In this document: piece by piece, positions 8,317 to 18,200 of the stretch
Numbering within the stretch: position 1 is the stretch's first letter
Layout of the letters: each line of letters begins with the position of its first letter
Assembly (NCBI GenBank): GCA_945900945.1
Contig: CAMDKL010000040.1
Location: 1 to 39,795, forward strand
Direction: 5' to 3'
Origin: Pirellula staleyi DSM 6068
Lineage (GTDB): Bacteria > Planctomycetota > Planctomycetia > Pirellulales > Pirellulaceae
Length of the DNA: 39,795 nt
The notes under the pieces: generated by a model
The model's database searches: none
The model's input: the letters and a program-made list of their open reading frames with translations, nothing else
What the model was told of the DNA's origin: nothing
Made by a program: the position numbers and the translations under genes

Positions 8317-10257
8317 GTGACAGAGGGAACCAAGACCGGGTCATTAGCAGCCGTGGTTGGCATCGTTGTACTCTTGGCGTGGTTTACGTCGAACGGCAAC
8401 CGTGTCAACTCTCCGATTATAGAGATGGTGGGAAAACCACTCTTTGAGAAGTTTACCGATCCTCTTGCAGCGGCATCGCTCAAGATACTGCGATACGATA
8501 CGCCCAAGGAAGATTATGTCGATTTCGAGGTCGCTCGCGATCGAAAGTTTGGAATTTGGACCATTCCGTCGCACGAGAGTTATCCAGCCGATGCAGGCAA
8601 GCAGATGAGCGAGGCCGCAAATTTGTTTGTCGGCCTTAAAGTACTGGGTATCGCGACGGAAAAGAAGTCGGAACAAGCGCTTTTTGGTGTCGTTGAGCCG
8701 AACAAGCAGAACTCAGACCAAGGAGGAGAAGGCGTAGGCATGCTGGTCCAAATGCGGGATGAAAAAGGGGACATGCTGACGGACGTGATCATCGGCAAAG
8801 AAATCGACAAGAAAAAACGATACGTTCGCGTCCCGTCCGAGGATGTCATTTATGTCGTTGAATTGGATACCGCTCCGCTAAGCACGGATTTCAAACAATG
8901 GATCGAACCGGACCTACTCAAATTGAGCAGCAATGACATCGAGACGCTGGGCGTTCGAGATTACCAAATCATAACAACTCAACAAGGGCTCGCGCTGAGT
9001 CGTAACTACGAAGCGGATTTAAATTTTGCGACTGGGAGCGGTCAATGGGAACCGAAACGTATTACCAGTTTCGAGTCTGATCCGCCATCCGAACGCGCCT
9101 TGAATCCTGAGGAGCAACTCAACGCAACCAAATTAAACGAAATGAAGAACACTCTCGACAACTTGAAGATTGCGGACGTCATCAAGAAGCCTGCCGGGCT
9201 TGCAGCGGATCTTAAAGGAGACAGCAACCTGTTGAAGAACAGCGAGTCGCTCATGTCGCTTCAACGCCGCGGGTTCTTTCCAAATCCAAATCAAAAAGGT
9301 GGTGACACCATCGATTTCTATTCCAAGAGTGGCGAGCTGGTGGTAACGCTCAAGGATGGTGTTCAATACCTACTGCGATTCGGTGGTGCTGCCGGAGCAG
9401 AGATTAACGCTGTCGATGCCGCTGACGCAAAAGAAGAAGGCAAAGCGGAGGAAACGGTTTCGATCAATCGATTCATGTTAGTCACGACCCGAGTGGACGA
9501 GTCAAAGTTTCCAGAACCCGATCTAGAACGACTTCCTGAAACGGTAGAAGAACTGAAGGAAATCGAACGTTTGAAGATGCCGGCACCAGCAGTGACGCCG
9601 CCTAGTGAACCCAAAGTGGACGAACCCAAAGTGGACGAACCCAAAGTGGACGAACCAAAGGGGACAGATCCCGCTGCTTCCGATGCGAACCCGAAGGATC
9701 CCGCGCCCGCGACCGAAAAACCATTGGAACCTCCCGCCGCTGAAAAACCGGCTTCGGAAAAGCCTGCCTCTGAACCTGCGGTCACTCCGGAGGAGCCAAA
9801 GACACCAGCAGAACCGGAAAAGCCGCAAACGCTTTCGAATCGTGGCGATTCACCAGCGGGTAGACTGGTCGCCTTTCAAGAGCCTTCCGAGGAAAAGAAG
9901 TCCGAGGTGCCAGCGAGTGCCGATGCACCAGCGGTCCCGAAAGAACCAGCTGCAAACGCAGAACCGACCGAGGACGAGTGGAAGGAACGATTAGAAGCGA
10001 CGCGTGAGCGGATTACCAAAGAGAACCAACGCAAAATCGATCAAAAAAATGACAAATTGAAGGCTGCGAAAAACAAAGTCGCCGAACTCAATGGCCGTTT
10101 TGCGGATTGGTATTATGTTGTTAGCGAATCGGATTATAAAAAGTTGAAAATTGCGATCACGGAATTGATCCAGCCAAAGACTGCCCCTGGAGCGGGCATG
10201 GGAGCACCTCAAGGTGGATTTCCAGGCCAGGGAGCATTCCCAGGTTTCCAACCTTAG
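8317..10257 (+). CDS. DUF4340 domain protein of the Gld-type ABC operon
   Basis: 646 residues. It has one N-terminal membrane anchor (about 5-22, LAAVVGIVVLLAWF), then a DUF4340-type periplasmic region (about 70-400; DVIIGKEIDKKKRYVRVPSEDVIYVVELD), then a low-complexity Pro/Glu/Lys/Ala tail (about 395-560) and a short charged helix before a Gly/Phe-rich end (GGFPGQGAFPGFQP). DUF4340 proteins are regular neighbours of GldG-type genes, so this is probably the third part of the same membrane complex. The start is GTG 8317 with GGAGAG at 8303-8308, eight bases away, which fixes it well. The tail contains a 15-base tandem repeat at 9607-9651. Domain function is unknown; the operon membership is strong, with 66 bases between genes. 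Confidence 0.85.
   Translation: MTEGTKTGSLAAVVGIVVLLAWFTSNGNRVNSPIIEMVGKPLFEKFTDPLAAASLKILRYDTPKEDYVDFEVARDRKFGIWTIPSHESYPADAGKQMSEAANLFVGLKVLGIATEKKSEQALFGVVEPNKQNSDQGGEGVGMLVQMRDEKGDMLTDVIIGKEIDKKKRYVRVPSEDVIYVVELDTAPLSTDFKQWIEPDLLKLSSNDIETLGVRDYQIITTQQGLALSRNYEADLNFATGSGQWEPKRITSFESDPPSERALNPEEQLNATKLNEMKNTLDNLKIADVIKKPAGLAADLKGDSNLLKNSESLMSLQRRGFFPNPNQKGGDTIDFYSKSGELVVTLKDGVQYLLRFGGAAGAEINAVDAADAKEEGKAEETVSINRFMLVTTRVDESKFPEPDLERLPETVEELKEIERLKMPAPAVTPPSEPKVDEPKVDEPKVDEPKGTDPAASDANPKDPAPATEKPLEPPAAEKPASEKPASEPAVTPEEPKTPAEPEKPQTLSNRGDSPAGRLVAFQEPSEEKKSEVPASADAPAVPKEPAANAEPTEDEWKERLEATRERITKENQRKIDQKNDKLKAAKNKVAELNGRFADWYYVVSESDYKKLKIAITELIQPKTAPGAGMGAPQGGFPGQGAFPGFQP
9607..9651 (+). repeat. 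15-bp tandem repeat inside DUF4340 gene
   Basis: Three identical units GAACCCAAAGTGGAC (9607-9621, 9622-9636, 9637-9651) followed by a degenerate fourth at 9652-9666. In frame they encode the pentapeptide EPKVD repeated. The exact DNA identity between units points to recent slippage expansion in a flexible linker. Confidence 0.95.
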
Positions 10258-10429
10258 TTCGCGACTAAAAGTCGCTTCAAATGTTGAACCTGCGCAGCCG
10301 TGAGGTCGACGTGTAACCGGCGCAGCCGCGAGATCTTCTAATGCCATCCGATCAAACATCGCCCGCTGCTACGCGGGTTAAACATGCGATGGTCAGCGAT
10401 AAATCGCTGACCGACACGGAGCAGATGGA
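10258..10429 (+). repeat. Intergenic hairpins between DUF4340 gene and uvrC-like gene
   Basis: Two perfect inverted repeats: arms GCGACT/AGTCGC with loop AAA at 10261-10275, and arms GGTCAGCGA/TCGCTGACC with loop TAAA at 10391-10412. Between them is a direct repeat of the form GCGCAGCCGYGAGRT (near 10290 and 10320). The second hairpin lies just before the uvrC ribosome site. The first has no T-run after it, so it is not a classic terminator. Confidence 0.6.
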
Positions 10430-11905
10430 ATGACCGACATCGACCGGACGGAAACGGATGAGGAAGACGAGCTTGGTTTAGAAGTCACACTCGTAGAGCC
10501 CGACGAACATCTTGCGGATGCAAGCCCGGAAGTTCGAGAGCGTCTTGATGCGTTGTTGAGCGGGAATCTTGGATTTCGCCACGCTGCCGAAAAGGTTCGG
10601 GATTTTCCGCAATCACCTGGCGTCTATCTGATGAAGGACGCGACCGGTGTCGTTATCTACGTTGGCAAAGCAAAGAACCTACGCTCGCGAGCCGGTAGCT
10701 ATTTTTTAGCCGCTGCTGCTCAAGAAATTCGGACGGCCGATTGGGTTCATGAAATTGCCGATATTGACTTCATGTTGTGCCGTAGCGAGGTGGATGCCTT
10801 GCTGACCGAAAGTCGCCTCGTAAAAGACATTCAACCGCGGCACAATAAGGACCTCAAAGACGACAAAACCTTTCCGTATTTGATGATCACCACGCATGAG
10901 GACTTTCCTCGTGTCGAAGTAACACGCACGCCGAAAGCGAAGGGTGCCAAGCTCTATGGACCGTTCACCAGCGCTGGTCAGTTGCGTGGCGCGCTCCAAG
11001 TCATGCAAAGAGTTTTTCAATTCAGAACTTGCTCACTGGACATCGAGGAAAACGATCCACGTTGGGAGTGGTTTCGTCCCTGTCTACTCGCCTCGATCAA
11101 ACAATGCACTGCTCCTTGTAACAAACGCATCGGCAAGGCAGACTATCGACGGGACATTCGTCGGCTACAAACTTTTCTTGAGGGAGGCAGCGATCGATTG
11201 CTCAAGCAGATGCGAGAGGAAATGTTGGAGGCGTCTACCAAGCTCGAATTTGAAAAGGCGGCAAAACTCCGAGACGAGATCCAGTTACTAGACAACTTAA
11301 GTGACCGGGGAGAGATCGATCTCCATGCGCAGCCTGAGGTTTTTTATATTGATCCCAAGAAGGGAATGCGTGCCCTCAAGAAGGTGCTTGGAATGGACAA
11401 GGAGCCGCGAGTGATCGAAGGAGTCGATATTGCACACTTGGGTGGCAGCAACACGGTTGCCTCGTTGGTGCAGTTCTTAGACGGTTTACCTTTCAAGCCT
11501 GGTTACCGTCGGTATCGAATCCAAGAAGTCAAAGGGATCGACGATTTTCGAAGCATATACGAGGTGATCTCACGTCGCTTTCGCAAGTTGAGCGATGAGC
11601 AAGAAGCGTTTCCCGACTTGCTCATGATCGACGGAGGCAAAGGGCAATTGAATGCCGCGTTGGCTGCATTCCGCGATCAGGACATCGAGCCACCTGTGAT
11701 GGTCTCGCTGGCAAAGAAAGAGGAGGAGATCTACCGTCCGGGCGAGAGCGACCCGATCCGGCTGGGCCGCGAGTCGTTTGCGTTACGATTGTTGCAGTAC
11801 GTTCGAGACGAAGCACATCGTTTCGCTCAGCACTACCATCATCTCTTGAGGCAGAAGAGCACATTTGATAGCGAAGTGCGTGGCAAGAAAAAGCGGCCCT
11901 CGTAA
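10430..11905 (+). CDS. uvrC: UvrC-type excinuclease subunit, short form
   Basis: 491 residues, against about 600 for typical UvrC. UvrC makes the dual incisions in nucleotide excision repair. Present: GIY-YIG nuclease domain (about 60-140; GVYLMKDATGVVIYVGKAKN), the UvrC iron-sulfur-type cysteines (FRTCS, RPCLLASIKQCTAPC), a UVR motif (about 262-295; LEFEKAAKLRDEI), and the RNase H-like nuclease domain with its acidic residues (GVDIAHLGG, MIDGGKGQ) and the late DEAH motif (VRDEAHRF). Absent: the tandem helix-hairpin-helix DNA-binding tail; the protein ends in a basic KKKRPS. The linker between UVR and RNase H-like parts is also short. It has an acidic N-terminal extension of about 55 residues. 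The ATG at 10430 has GGAG at 10418-10421. It could be the cell's only UvrC or a paralogue. Confidence 0.88.
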   Translation: MTDIDRTETDEEDELGLEVTLVEPDEHLADASPEVRERLDALLSGNLGFRHAAEKVRDFPQSPGVYLMKDATGVVIYVGKAKNLRSRAGSYFLAAAAQEIRTADWVHEIADIDFMLCRSEVDALLTESRLVKDIQPRHNKDLKDDKTFPYLMITTHEDFPRVEVTRTPKAKGAKLYGPFTSAGQLRGALQVMQRVFQFRTCSLDIEENDPRWEWFRPCLLASIKQCTAPCNKRIGKADYRRDIRRLQTFLEGGSDRLLKQMREEMLEASTKLEFEKAAKLRDEIQLLDNLSDRGEIDLHAQPEVFYIDPKKGMRALKKVLGMDKEPRVIEGVDIAHLGGSNTVASLVQFLDGLPFKPGYRRYRIQEVKGIDDFRSIYEVISRRFRKLSDEQEAFPDLLMIDGGKGQLNAALAAFRDQDIEPPVMVSLAKKEEEIYRPGESDPIRLGRESFALRLLQYVRDEAHRFAQHYHHLLRQKSTFDSEVRGKKKRPS

Positions 11906-12282
11906 TTCAAACGCCCTACCCCCAACTTGGCCTATCCTCACATAGGTCCGGCTGTCCTCAGCCGGACATAGCCTCACGTGGGACATGCTGACCTACGTAA
12001 TTCTGAAAATATATCGGGTTGTGGAGCAATAGAAGGAATAGTCCGAAAAGACAAGCTGTAACGATCGATCTGTTCTCGTTCTGATGAAATTGACGATAGA
12101 ACGACGACTCTACCGAAATGAACGTGTAGCATTCAACCGTTAGTATTTGATTTTTCATCAGGAATTCTACGATAGATCGTCGGACCCTTGCGATTCTTGC
12201 CCGGAGGCCAAATGGTGTGCTAAATTTTTAATAAAGGTTTTTTCCACTTTGATCCAAAGTATAGATTCACCGCCGGCCAAAA
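11906..12282. other. Intergenic region with AGGA-loop hairpin
   Basis: 377 bases without a credible gene. At 11931-11967 is an inverted-orientation copy of the AGGA-loop hairpin. At 11976-12000 a second partial palindrome (CACGTGGG then CCTACGT) follows. The remainder (12000-12282) is AT-richer and should hold the promoter of the Hpt gene, but I cannot pick out boxes with confidence. Confidence 0.6.
11946..11967 (-). repeat. Hairpin repeat with AGGA loop (copy 2)
   Basis: Arms GTCCGGCTG and CAGCCGGAC around TCCT on the plus strand, which is AGGA on the minus strand. Read on the minus strand it continues into CTATGTGAGG, matching the CTACGTGA tail of the copy at 2661-2682 with one change. Confidence 0.75.
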
Positions 12283-12639
12283 ATGTCTATCACTAGCCCA
12301 TCGATTGACAAAGTCAAGTTGCTTGAACGCTGCTTAGGCAATTCCGCATTGGTGGAAAAACTGCGTATTGCATTTTTGAGTTCACTTCCCAGTGAGCGTC
12401 ATTTGTTGCAGGATGCGATTGAGATTTGCGACCTGAGTTCAGTCGCCAGGATTGCACACAAGTTACGCGGCACAGCGTCGAATATGTGTGCGATTCCGCT
12501 ATCGGAAGCAGCGCATCAAGTCGAACGCGTTGCGCGCAACAACGAAATCGATCTAATCGCTGAGCGATGGTGGGATTTGAATCAACAAATCGAAAAGTCG
12601 ATCGACGCACTTTCTGTAAGGGATTCGAATCCATTATGA
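12283..12639 (+). CDS. Stand-alone histidine phosphotransfer (Hpt) protein
   Basis: 118-residue cytosolic four-helix phosphotransfer protein. The motif VARIAHKLRGTASNMCAIPLSE matches the Hpt active helix, with His59 as the expected phosphorylated residue and the small GT/S residues after it. Hpt proteins pass phosphate between two receiver domains. The stop codon overlaps the start of the REC-HD-GYP gene (ATGA at 12636-12639), so the two are translationally coupled. The hybrid kinase encoded at 15242-20860 ends in a receiver and has no Hpt of its own, which makes it the natural phosphate source. Confidence 0.88.
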   Translation: MSITSPSIDKVKLLERCLGNSALVEKLRIAFLSSLPSERHLLQDAIEICDLSSVARIAHKLRGTASNMCAIPLSEAAHQVERVARNNEIDLIAERWWDLNQQIEKSIDALSVRDSNPL

Positions 12640-13781
12640 CATTGACGACCGAAATACCATCCGTGACTGAAGCCAAATCCAATGGACTCAAGGTGATGAT
12701 CGTTGACGACGATCCGATTGCACTAGAGATACTGTCCAACTTTCTGCGAGAGTCGGGTTACACGGTTGAACTCGCAATGAACGGCAAAGAAGCACTCGAA
12801 AAGATGCGTTACTTCTCGCCTCGCATCGTGATATCCGATGTGGATATGCCGGAGATAAACGGTGTTGAACTTTGTCGCGCGATTCGGAATCGGCCGTCGA
12901 TTCAGTATACGTATTTGATTCTCTTAACGAGTCACTCAGACACAAAAAGTCTGATACTCGGACTCGATGCCGGAGCAGATGATTATTTGAGCAAGCCGTT
13001 TCGTCACGAAGAATTGCGATTGCGACTGGAGGGCGGTCGGCGTCTGCTGTCACTTGAGGGACGCGACATGATGATCTTCTCGCTGGCCAAATTGGCCGAA
13101 AGTCGCGATTCTGATACAGGCACTCATCTGGAGCGAATTCGCGAGTACTCGAAAATTTTGGCGACCGAACTAATGACTTGGCCCAAATTTGAAAATGTCG
13201 TCGATGCCCAGTTCGTCGAATTGATCTATTTGACGAGCCCGTTGCATGATGTTGGCAAAGTTGGCATTCCGGATAATGTTCTGCTCAAACCGGGTAAGCT
13301 TACGCCGGAAGAGTTTGAGGTGATGAAGCGTCATACTTTGATCGGTGGCGAAACTCTAGGTGCGTCCGCGCAAGCCCATCCGGAAGCAAGCTTTCTGAAG
13401 ATGGCAATGGACATTGCGTTGAAGCACCATGAACGCTGGGATGGTACTGGCTATCCGTTTCAACTCAAAGGTGAGGAGATTCCATTGTCCGCACGCATTG
13501 TTGCAGTTGCCGATGTTTACGATGCATTGACAACCAAACGAGTCTACAAGCCCGCCTTTACACACGAAGCGGCCGCCGAAATCCTTTACAAGAGTCGCGG
13601 TTCGCACTTCGACCCTGATTTGGTCGATGCATTCTCAAATGTCGAAACGCAAATGCGACGCATACGATTCGAACTTGATGTTCAGATGCACGCCAATGAA
13701 GAATCGATCAAGACCAATACTCCTCTTTCGGTACCTGAGCTTGGTACATACCCGGCGCCAGTGCCATCGAACGCGTTCTAG
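12636..13781 (+). CDS. Response regulator with HD-GYP c-di-GMP phosphodiesterase domain
   Basis: 381 residues from the ATG at 12636. The receiver domain has the acidic pair in MIVDDDP, phosphoacceptor Asp68 in ISDVDMP, and Lys120 in LSKPF. The HD-GYP domain has HDVGK at 204-208, HHERWDGTGYP at 264-274 and the downstream VADVYDALTTKRVYK. This domain hydrolyses cyclic di-GMP and the layout is that of RpfG-type regulators. The frame is open to 12567, but the upstream part overlaps the Hpt gene and does not resemble a receiver. The ATGA overlap makes 12636 the clear start. It is the likely output of the Hpt-centred relay. It converges on the methyltransferase gene with no gap (ends 13781, next gene ends 13782). 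Confidence 0.92.
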   Translation: MTLTTEIPSVTEAKSNGLKVMIVDDDPIALEILSNFLRESGYTVELAMNGKEALEKMRYFSPRIVISDVDMPEINGVELCRAIRNRPSIQYTYLILLTSHSDTKSLILGLDAGADDYLSKPFRHEELRLRLEGGRRLLSLEGRDMMIFSLAKLAESRDSDTGTHLERIREYSKILATELMTWPKFENVVDAQFVELIYLTSPLHDVGKVGIPDNVLLKPGKLTPEEFEVMKRHTLIGGETLGASAQAHPEASFLKMAMDIALKHHERWDGTGYPFQLKGEEIPLSARIVAVADVYDALTTKRVYKPAFTHEAAAEILYKSRGSHFDPDLVDAFSNVETQMRRIRFELDVQMHANEESIKTNTPLSVPELGTYPAPVPSNAF

Positions 13782-14807
13782 TTAGGTCCGTGTTACCTCG
13801 AGGAATATGATATTTTGGTTTTCTTCTACACTGACATGAATGTCTCGTATATCTGCTTGGTCGATCAGTTTAGTCAGACCCATCATGTCCATTCGATCGC
13901 GATACACCAAAAACCAATCCATGCAGGCTTCCATGTACCCGATGTCATGGATGGTTGGCAGGAAATTTGCGAGTACGAGTTTTCCGCCGGATTTGAGCAT
14001 CGAAAACAAATGGCAGCTTAGATTTTGCGCGGTCTTTTCATTGAGATAGTCATACAGTCCGGTCGAATAAATCAAATCGAGAGTGCCGAAGTCCATACGG
14101 CCTGCGAGCAGTTTTCGAATATCGGCCAGCTCGCACTGAACTCCATAGCGTCCGAAACTGCGTTCGACTTCTGCTAGGCTTTCCGCATCTGCGTCCAATG
14201 CGATAAACCTACCAAACCTTCGACGCCGAACGGCGGAACTCATTGAGGCTTCCCTCAGGTGACCGGAAGCGACAGCCATCACTTCGGGTTTGGCTTTGGA
14301 ACGCGCTATCTCATCGAGTTTCTCCGCCAAATGTTCACGTCGTGCACGCACTCCCGCAGAAGCAGAAGCGCTAATCGTATACTGAAAGATTCGTTGGCCG
14401 AGTAGACTCGTTGCTGGTGGTTGCCATCCCTCATCCAAGCCATAGATATAGTCCATCATCACCGCGTCGCCAGCGTAGCCTCGAGGCTTGTTGTACGCTC
14501 GACTGGTGAATGGATCTTGGTGAACGAGGGACAGTAGATCCGATTCGCGAATTTGCTTAACACAGTTTGCCCATGCGTCTGGGGCCAATTGGTCTCGCAA
14601 TTTTTTGCATTCGATACACAGTCGATGCACGGATGCCTGGACCTCCTGAGGTTCAGCTGCGGATGATCGCAGATTTGCTACAACGGAGTTAAGGAAGGTT
14701 AAGTTCGTATCCGGAAGAGTTTCATGCGGGTGATCAAAACGCCTCGATATCGTTTTTGAAATACTTTCAATCACATGTCCCTGAAGGTTGGGTATGACCG
14801 ATGCCAT
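13782..14807 (-). CDS. Class I SAM-dependent methyltransferase, PhcB-like
   Basis: 341 residues. The N-terminal part carries DPFTSRAYNKPRGYAGDAVMMDYIYG, a hallmark of a methyltransferase group often named after 3-hydroxypalmitate methyl ester synthesis (PhcB of Ralstonia). The catalytic Rossmann part has motif I (VMAVASGHLRE), an acidic SAM-ribose position (FIALDADAESL), and LDLIYSTGLYDYL and GGKLVLANF before a YMEACMDWFLVYR segment. The substrate cannot be read from sequence; an acyl substrate is an inference from family naming. The start is ATG 14807, with AGGAG nine bases upstream on the minus strand (near 14817-14821), rather than the TTG at 14816. It lies between the HD-GYP regulator (convergent) and the hybrid kinase (divergent), inside the signalling island. 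Confidence 0.8.
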   Translation of the reverse strand: MASVIPNLQGHVIESISKTISRRFDHPHETLPDTNLTFLNSVVANLRSSAAEPQEVQASVHRLCIECKKLRDQLAPDAWANCVKQIRESDLLSLVHQDPFTSRAYNKPRGYAGDAVMMDYIYGLDEGWQPPATSLLGQRIFQYTISASASAGVRARREHLAEKLDEIARSKAKPEVMAVASGHLREASMSSAVRRRRFGRFIALDADAESLAEVERSFGRYGVQCELADIRKLLAGRMDFGTLDLIYSTGLYDYLNEKTAQNLSCHLFSMLKSGGKLVLANFLPTIHDIGYMEACMDWFLVYRDRMDMMGLTKLIDQADIRDIHVSVEENQNIIFLEVTRT

Positions 14808-15241
14808 AGTTTGCAACTCCTATCCTAAGTTCAACCAAAAAACCATGAAAAATCGAACATGAAAATGCGTTTGAACGGCTGGGCGATCTGGACTTGAAAT
14901 TCAAGAGCCGCGAACATAACCGTACCGACATGAGACAAATACAAAAACTGCATCCAAGAATTGAAAATAAGATATTTGCATCGGTACAATCAGGATTTTC
15001 GATTGCCTTTCACACGACTTCATTGAAAGCGAATTATTTTTTATGGCAGCTCGTTATTTACATTCCATACTCTATTCAGTGCAAAGCGATAAGCTTTGCT
15101 AAGAGCGCCAGGTGTTAAATTCCCAATTCTGTTTGTGCCCTGTCTTTTTGGGTGTTTTGTTACCCCCATTTGTGCTGTCGGTTGATTCTCGTGCAGGATC
15201 CCATTTCATCGAAGAATCAAACCGACGAACCACCGAGCAAC
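14808..15241. other. Divergent intergenic region of the signalling island
   Basis: About 430 bases between the methyltransferase and the giant kinase. It is AT-rich from 14890 to 15120. It must carry promoters for both directions. One candidate pair is recorded separately. No conserved small gene was recognised; an open frame at 14894-15118 has no recognisable features. Confidence 0.6.
14961..14990 (+). promoter_or_regulatory. Putative promoter for the hybrid kinase gene
   Basis: TTGAAA at 14961-14966, spacer of 18 bases, TACAAT at 14985-14990. Each box has at least four matches to the sigma-70 consensus. The distance to the kinase start is about 250 bases, so a long leader would follow. Low certainty. 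Confidence 0.35.
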
Positions 15242-18200
15242 ATGCACACGACTTCTGGCGCCATTCCGATTGCTGATTGGATATCCTCCATCAGTGATAA
15301 TTCTCAGCGCATACTGTCCTTGCTGAAATTGTCTACGGACATCCTATTGGATCTCCAAACACGACACGCCAATGGAGAACTTTTTTCGGAACTAAACGAT
15401 GCGACTATTCGCATACTTCTGCCCGAGCGACGGGCGGTTCTTATTAGCAGCACTTCGGTTGTAACTCCAAAGATGATTGGAGGTGCGATCAATACGACGC
15501 TATCTTTGGAACGGGCTATCTTCCTCGCCCCCGAGCAGACGGGTGTTCTACAACGAACCGTCGGACCGCATACAGATTTATACAGTTTAGGGGTCTTTCT
15601 CTATCGTACGATAAGTGGCGAGGATCCGATCCCAGCATCCAATTTGAGCGAACTGATGTTGGGGCAAATGACTACATCGGTTGCCAGCTTGCGAGAAAGA
15701 GGAAACTCAATAGCACGCTGTATTGATGAATTTATTTTGCGACTATTGAAGCGAGAACCGCGCGATCGCTATCAATCCGCAAAAGCCGCACTTGCGGATT
15801 CGAATTCGATTGTGGATTGGCTTGAAGGAAATAGAAAAGATTCGGTCGTACTTGGTTGCACCGATAAACGCGAGCGATTGTGTGAACCCTCTCTTGTAGG
15901 TCGGGATCCGTGGCTAAATCGGTTCGTTCAGGCTCTCTCTGATACTAGTTTGCCGGTTCAACGCTGGCTAATTCTATCCAAATCAGGAGAGGGCAAAACG
16001 CGACTCTTGGATGAGTTTGCAAAGGAAGCCATGGCCTGCGATGCGAGGGTCGTTCGAATGACGGGAATAGACAGCGAGCACTCTCGCCCTCTCGAGACAT
16101 TTGGTTCGCTCAGCCGCGATTTGGAAGAGCATTGCATTGCGAATCCGGCACTTCTCTGCACCATGACCGAAGACTTGGCCCAGCATGAGGAAAGTATAAA
16201 CACGCTATTTCCTTGGCTGTTCGCTTCCAAGGAAAAGACAACGAATGTTGGGCCAGAGAAGTTTGCTGGGCAACGAATGAAACGAGCTGTCGAGTCCCTT
16301 TTGGACATGTTGAATACACGACCAAACCGCTTCGTGATGTTGGTGGACAATCTCGATCGGTTCGACGCACTCTCGCGCGACTTGCTGACCGGCTGGTTGA
16401 AAACAAGAAAAGTGGGGCAAGGCAATTCGCTTATGGTCGTCGTTACGGGATTGCTGAGTAGCGGCATGCAACTCCAGTCCGAACTGGGACAAACTCCCGA
16501 GATACTAGAACCGTTGGCTCGGTACGAAATCAGCGCAATACTTAACTCGATGATCGGTGAATTCCCAAGAGAAGCTTTGAAAATGGCAGCGAATGCCGCC
16601 AAAGGAAACCCGTTCCTAGCGATATCTTTACTCCAGGGAATGATCGAATCCGGAAGTGTTTACTTTCGCGATGGGGCATGGTCTATTCGGCCTGGTACCC
16701 CCCTAACTCTTCAGAGCCATAGCCACGGATCGAGTGCATTGACAACACGCACTACCGGACTGCCCGCTCACGCAGTGCTGCTCCTGCGAGCCGGCGCCAT
16801 ATTGGGAAAAAGCTTTCGATATCGCGAAGCGCAATTGCTTTCCAATGTCGACGGGGATCCGGCACAAGAGGCTTTGGAGTTGGCAATCCAACGACAACTG
16901 GTTTGGTCGGATAGCCAACAGCGGCAAATGGGGTTCGTCCACGACGATGTTCGACAGCTGTTCTTGGGCCAGCTCAATCCGGAAGAGAAGAACGCATTGC
17001 ATGTCGATGCAGCAAAACTAATATTCCACGAGGATTCGAATCGCTATTACGAACTTGCATACCACTACGATGCGGCTGGATGCCGTAACGAAACGATCGA
17101 TTTTTCAACACTGGCTGCAAAGCACGCGCAGCGCCAATATGCAAATGATTTGGCTATTCGCTATTATCGGATGGCTCAGAATTGGATCACCGTATCCGAT
17201 CGGACCCGAAGGCGAACGACATCGGAGAGCATTGGAGAAGTCTTCCTGAGCATAGGCGATTATGATGCCGCCGATTCCGCGTTTGCTGAATCGCTTACGT
17301 ATGCAGACCAAGCTATGGATCGAACCCAAATAACGGGCAGATTGGGCGACGTCGAGTTTAAACGCGGGCGCATGAGGCAAGCGGCGGAGCAGTATATTGC
17401 AGCGCTCGAATTAAGCGGAGTTCGAGTCCCACGCACTACGTCTCAATTGATTCCGTGCTTATTTTGGCAATCCTTGCTGCAAGCTCGACATTCACTTTTG
17501 GGATTGCCTAGAAATTGCAAAGAGGCGTCGCCACTACAACGCTTGCAGTGGACCTTGTTTAGCCGCTTGGGCCACACATACTGGTTTAGCCGTGGAGCCG
17601 TTTGGACTTTGTTCGCGCACCTTTCAACCATGAACGATGCCGAACGCTATCAAGACACGCCAGAACTCGCCCAGAGTTACTCAGAACATGCTCCGGTATG
17701 TAGCCTGTTGCGATTCTTTCGACGTGCTGAAGTCTATTCAAAGCGATCTCTCAAGATACGTTGCGATCAACAGGATCTTTGGGGACAGGGCCAGACGCTT
17801 GCTTATGCCAGCGTCGTGCATTTGGCCGCAACCCATTTTCAATCTTGCATCGATGTCGCCTCGGAAGGGATCGAGTTGCTAGAACGAACCGGAGATGCTT
17901 GGGAAACCAATATGGCCCGCTATCAACGGGCCAATGCACTCTATCGAGCGGGCCGTTTTCGAGAAGCAGCCAACGACGCGAAACGCATTCACGATTCAGG
18001 CGTGGAAATCGGAGACGATCAAGCTGCCGGCATCAGTTTAGACGTTTGGATGCGATCCGCACCACACCAAGTTCCTGCGGATATTGTTGTGAAACAGGCG
18101 GGGATTCACCGAACCGATGCTCAAAGTCATACTCAAACCCATCTCGCTTTGGCCATCGTTCAGATGCGAGGCGACCAGCTCACACTCGCAGTAGCAACGT

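Noticed and set aside
9607-9666. CRISPR-like repeat array
   Set aside because: Units are contiguous without spacers and in a coding frame.
9363-9828. Minus-strand frames rich in Gly/Ser/Phe repeats
   Set aside because: Antisense shadows of the Pro/Glu/Lys tail and 15-bp tandem repeat of the DUF4340 gene.
15958-16602. 214-residue minus-strand frame
   Set aside because: Antisense to the AAA domain of the hybrid kinase and without recognisable features.
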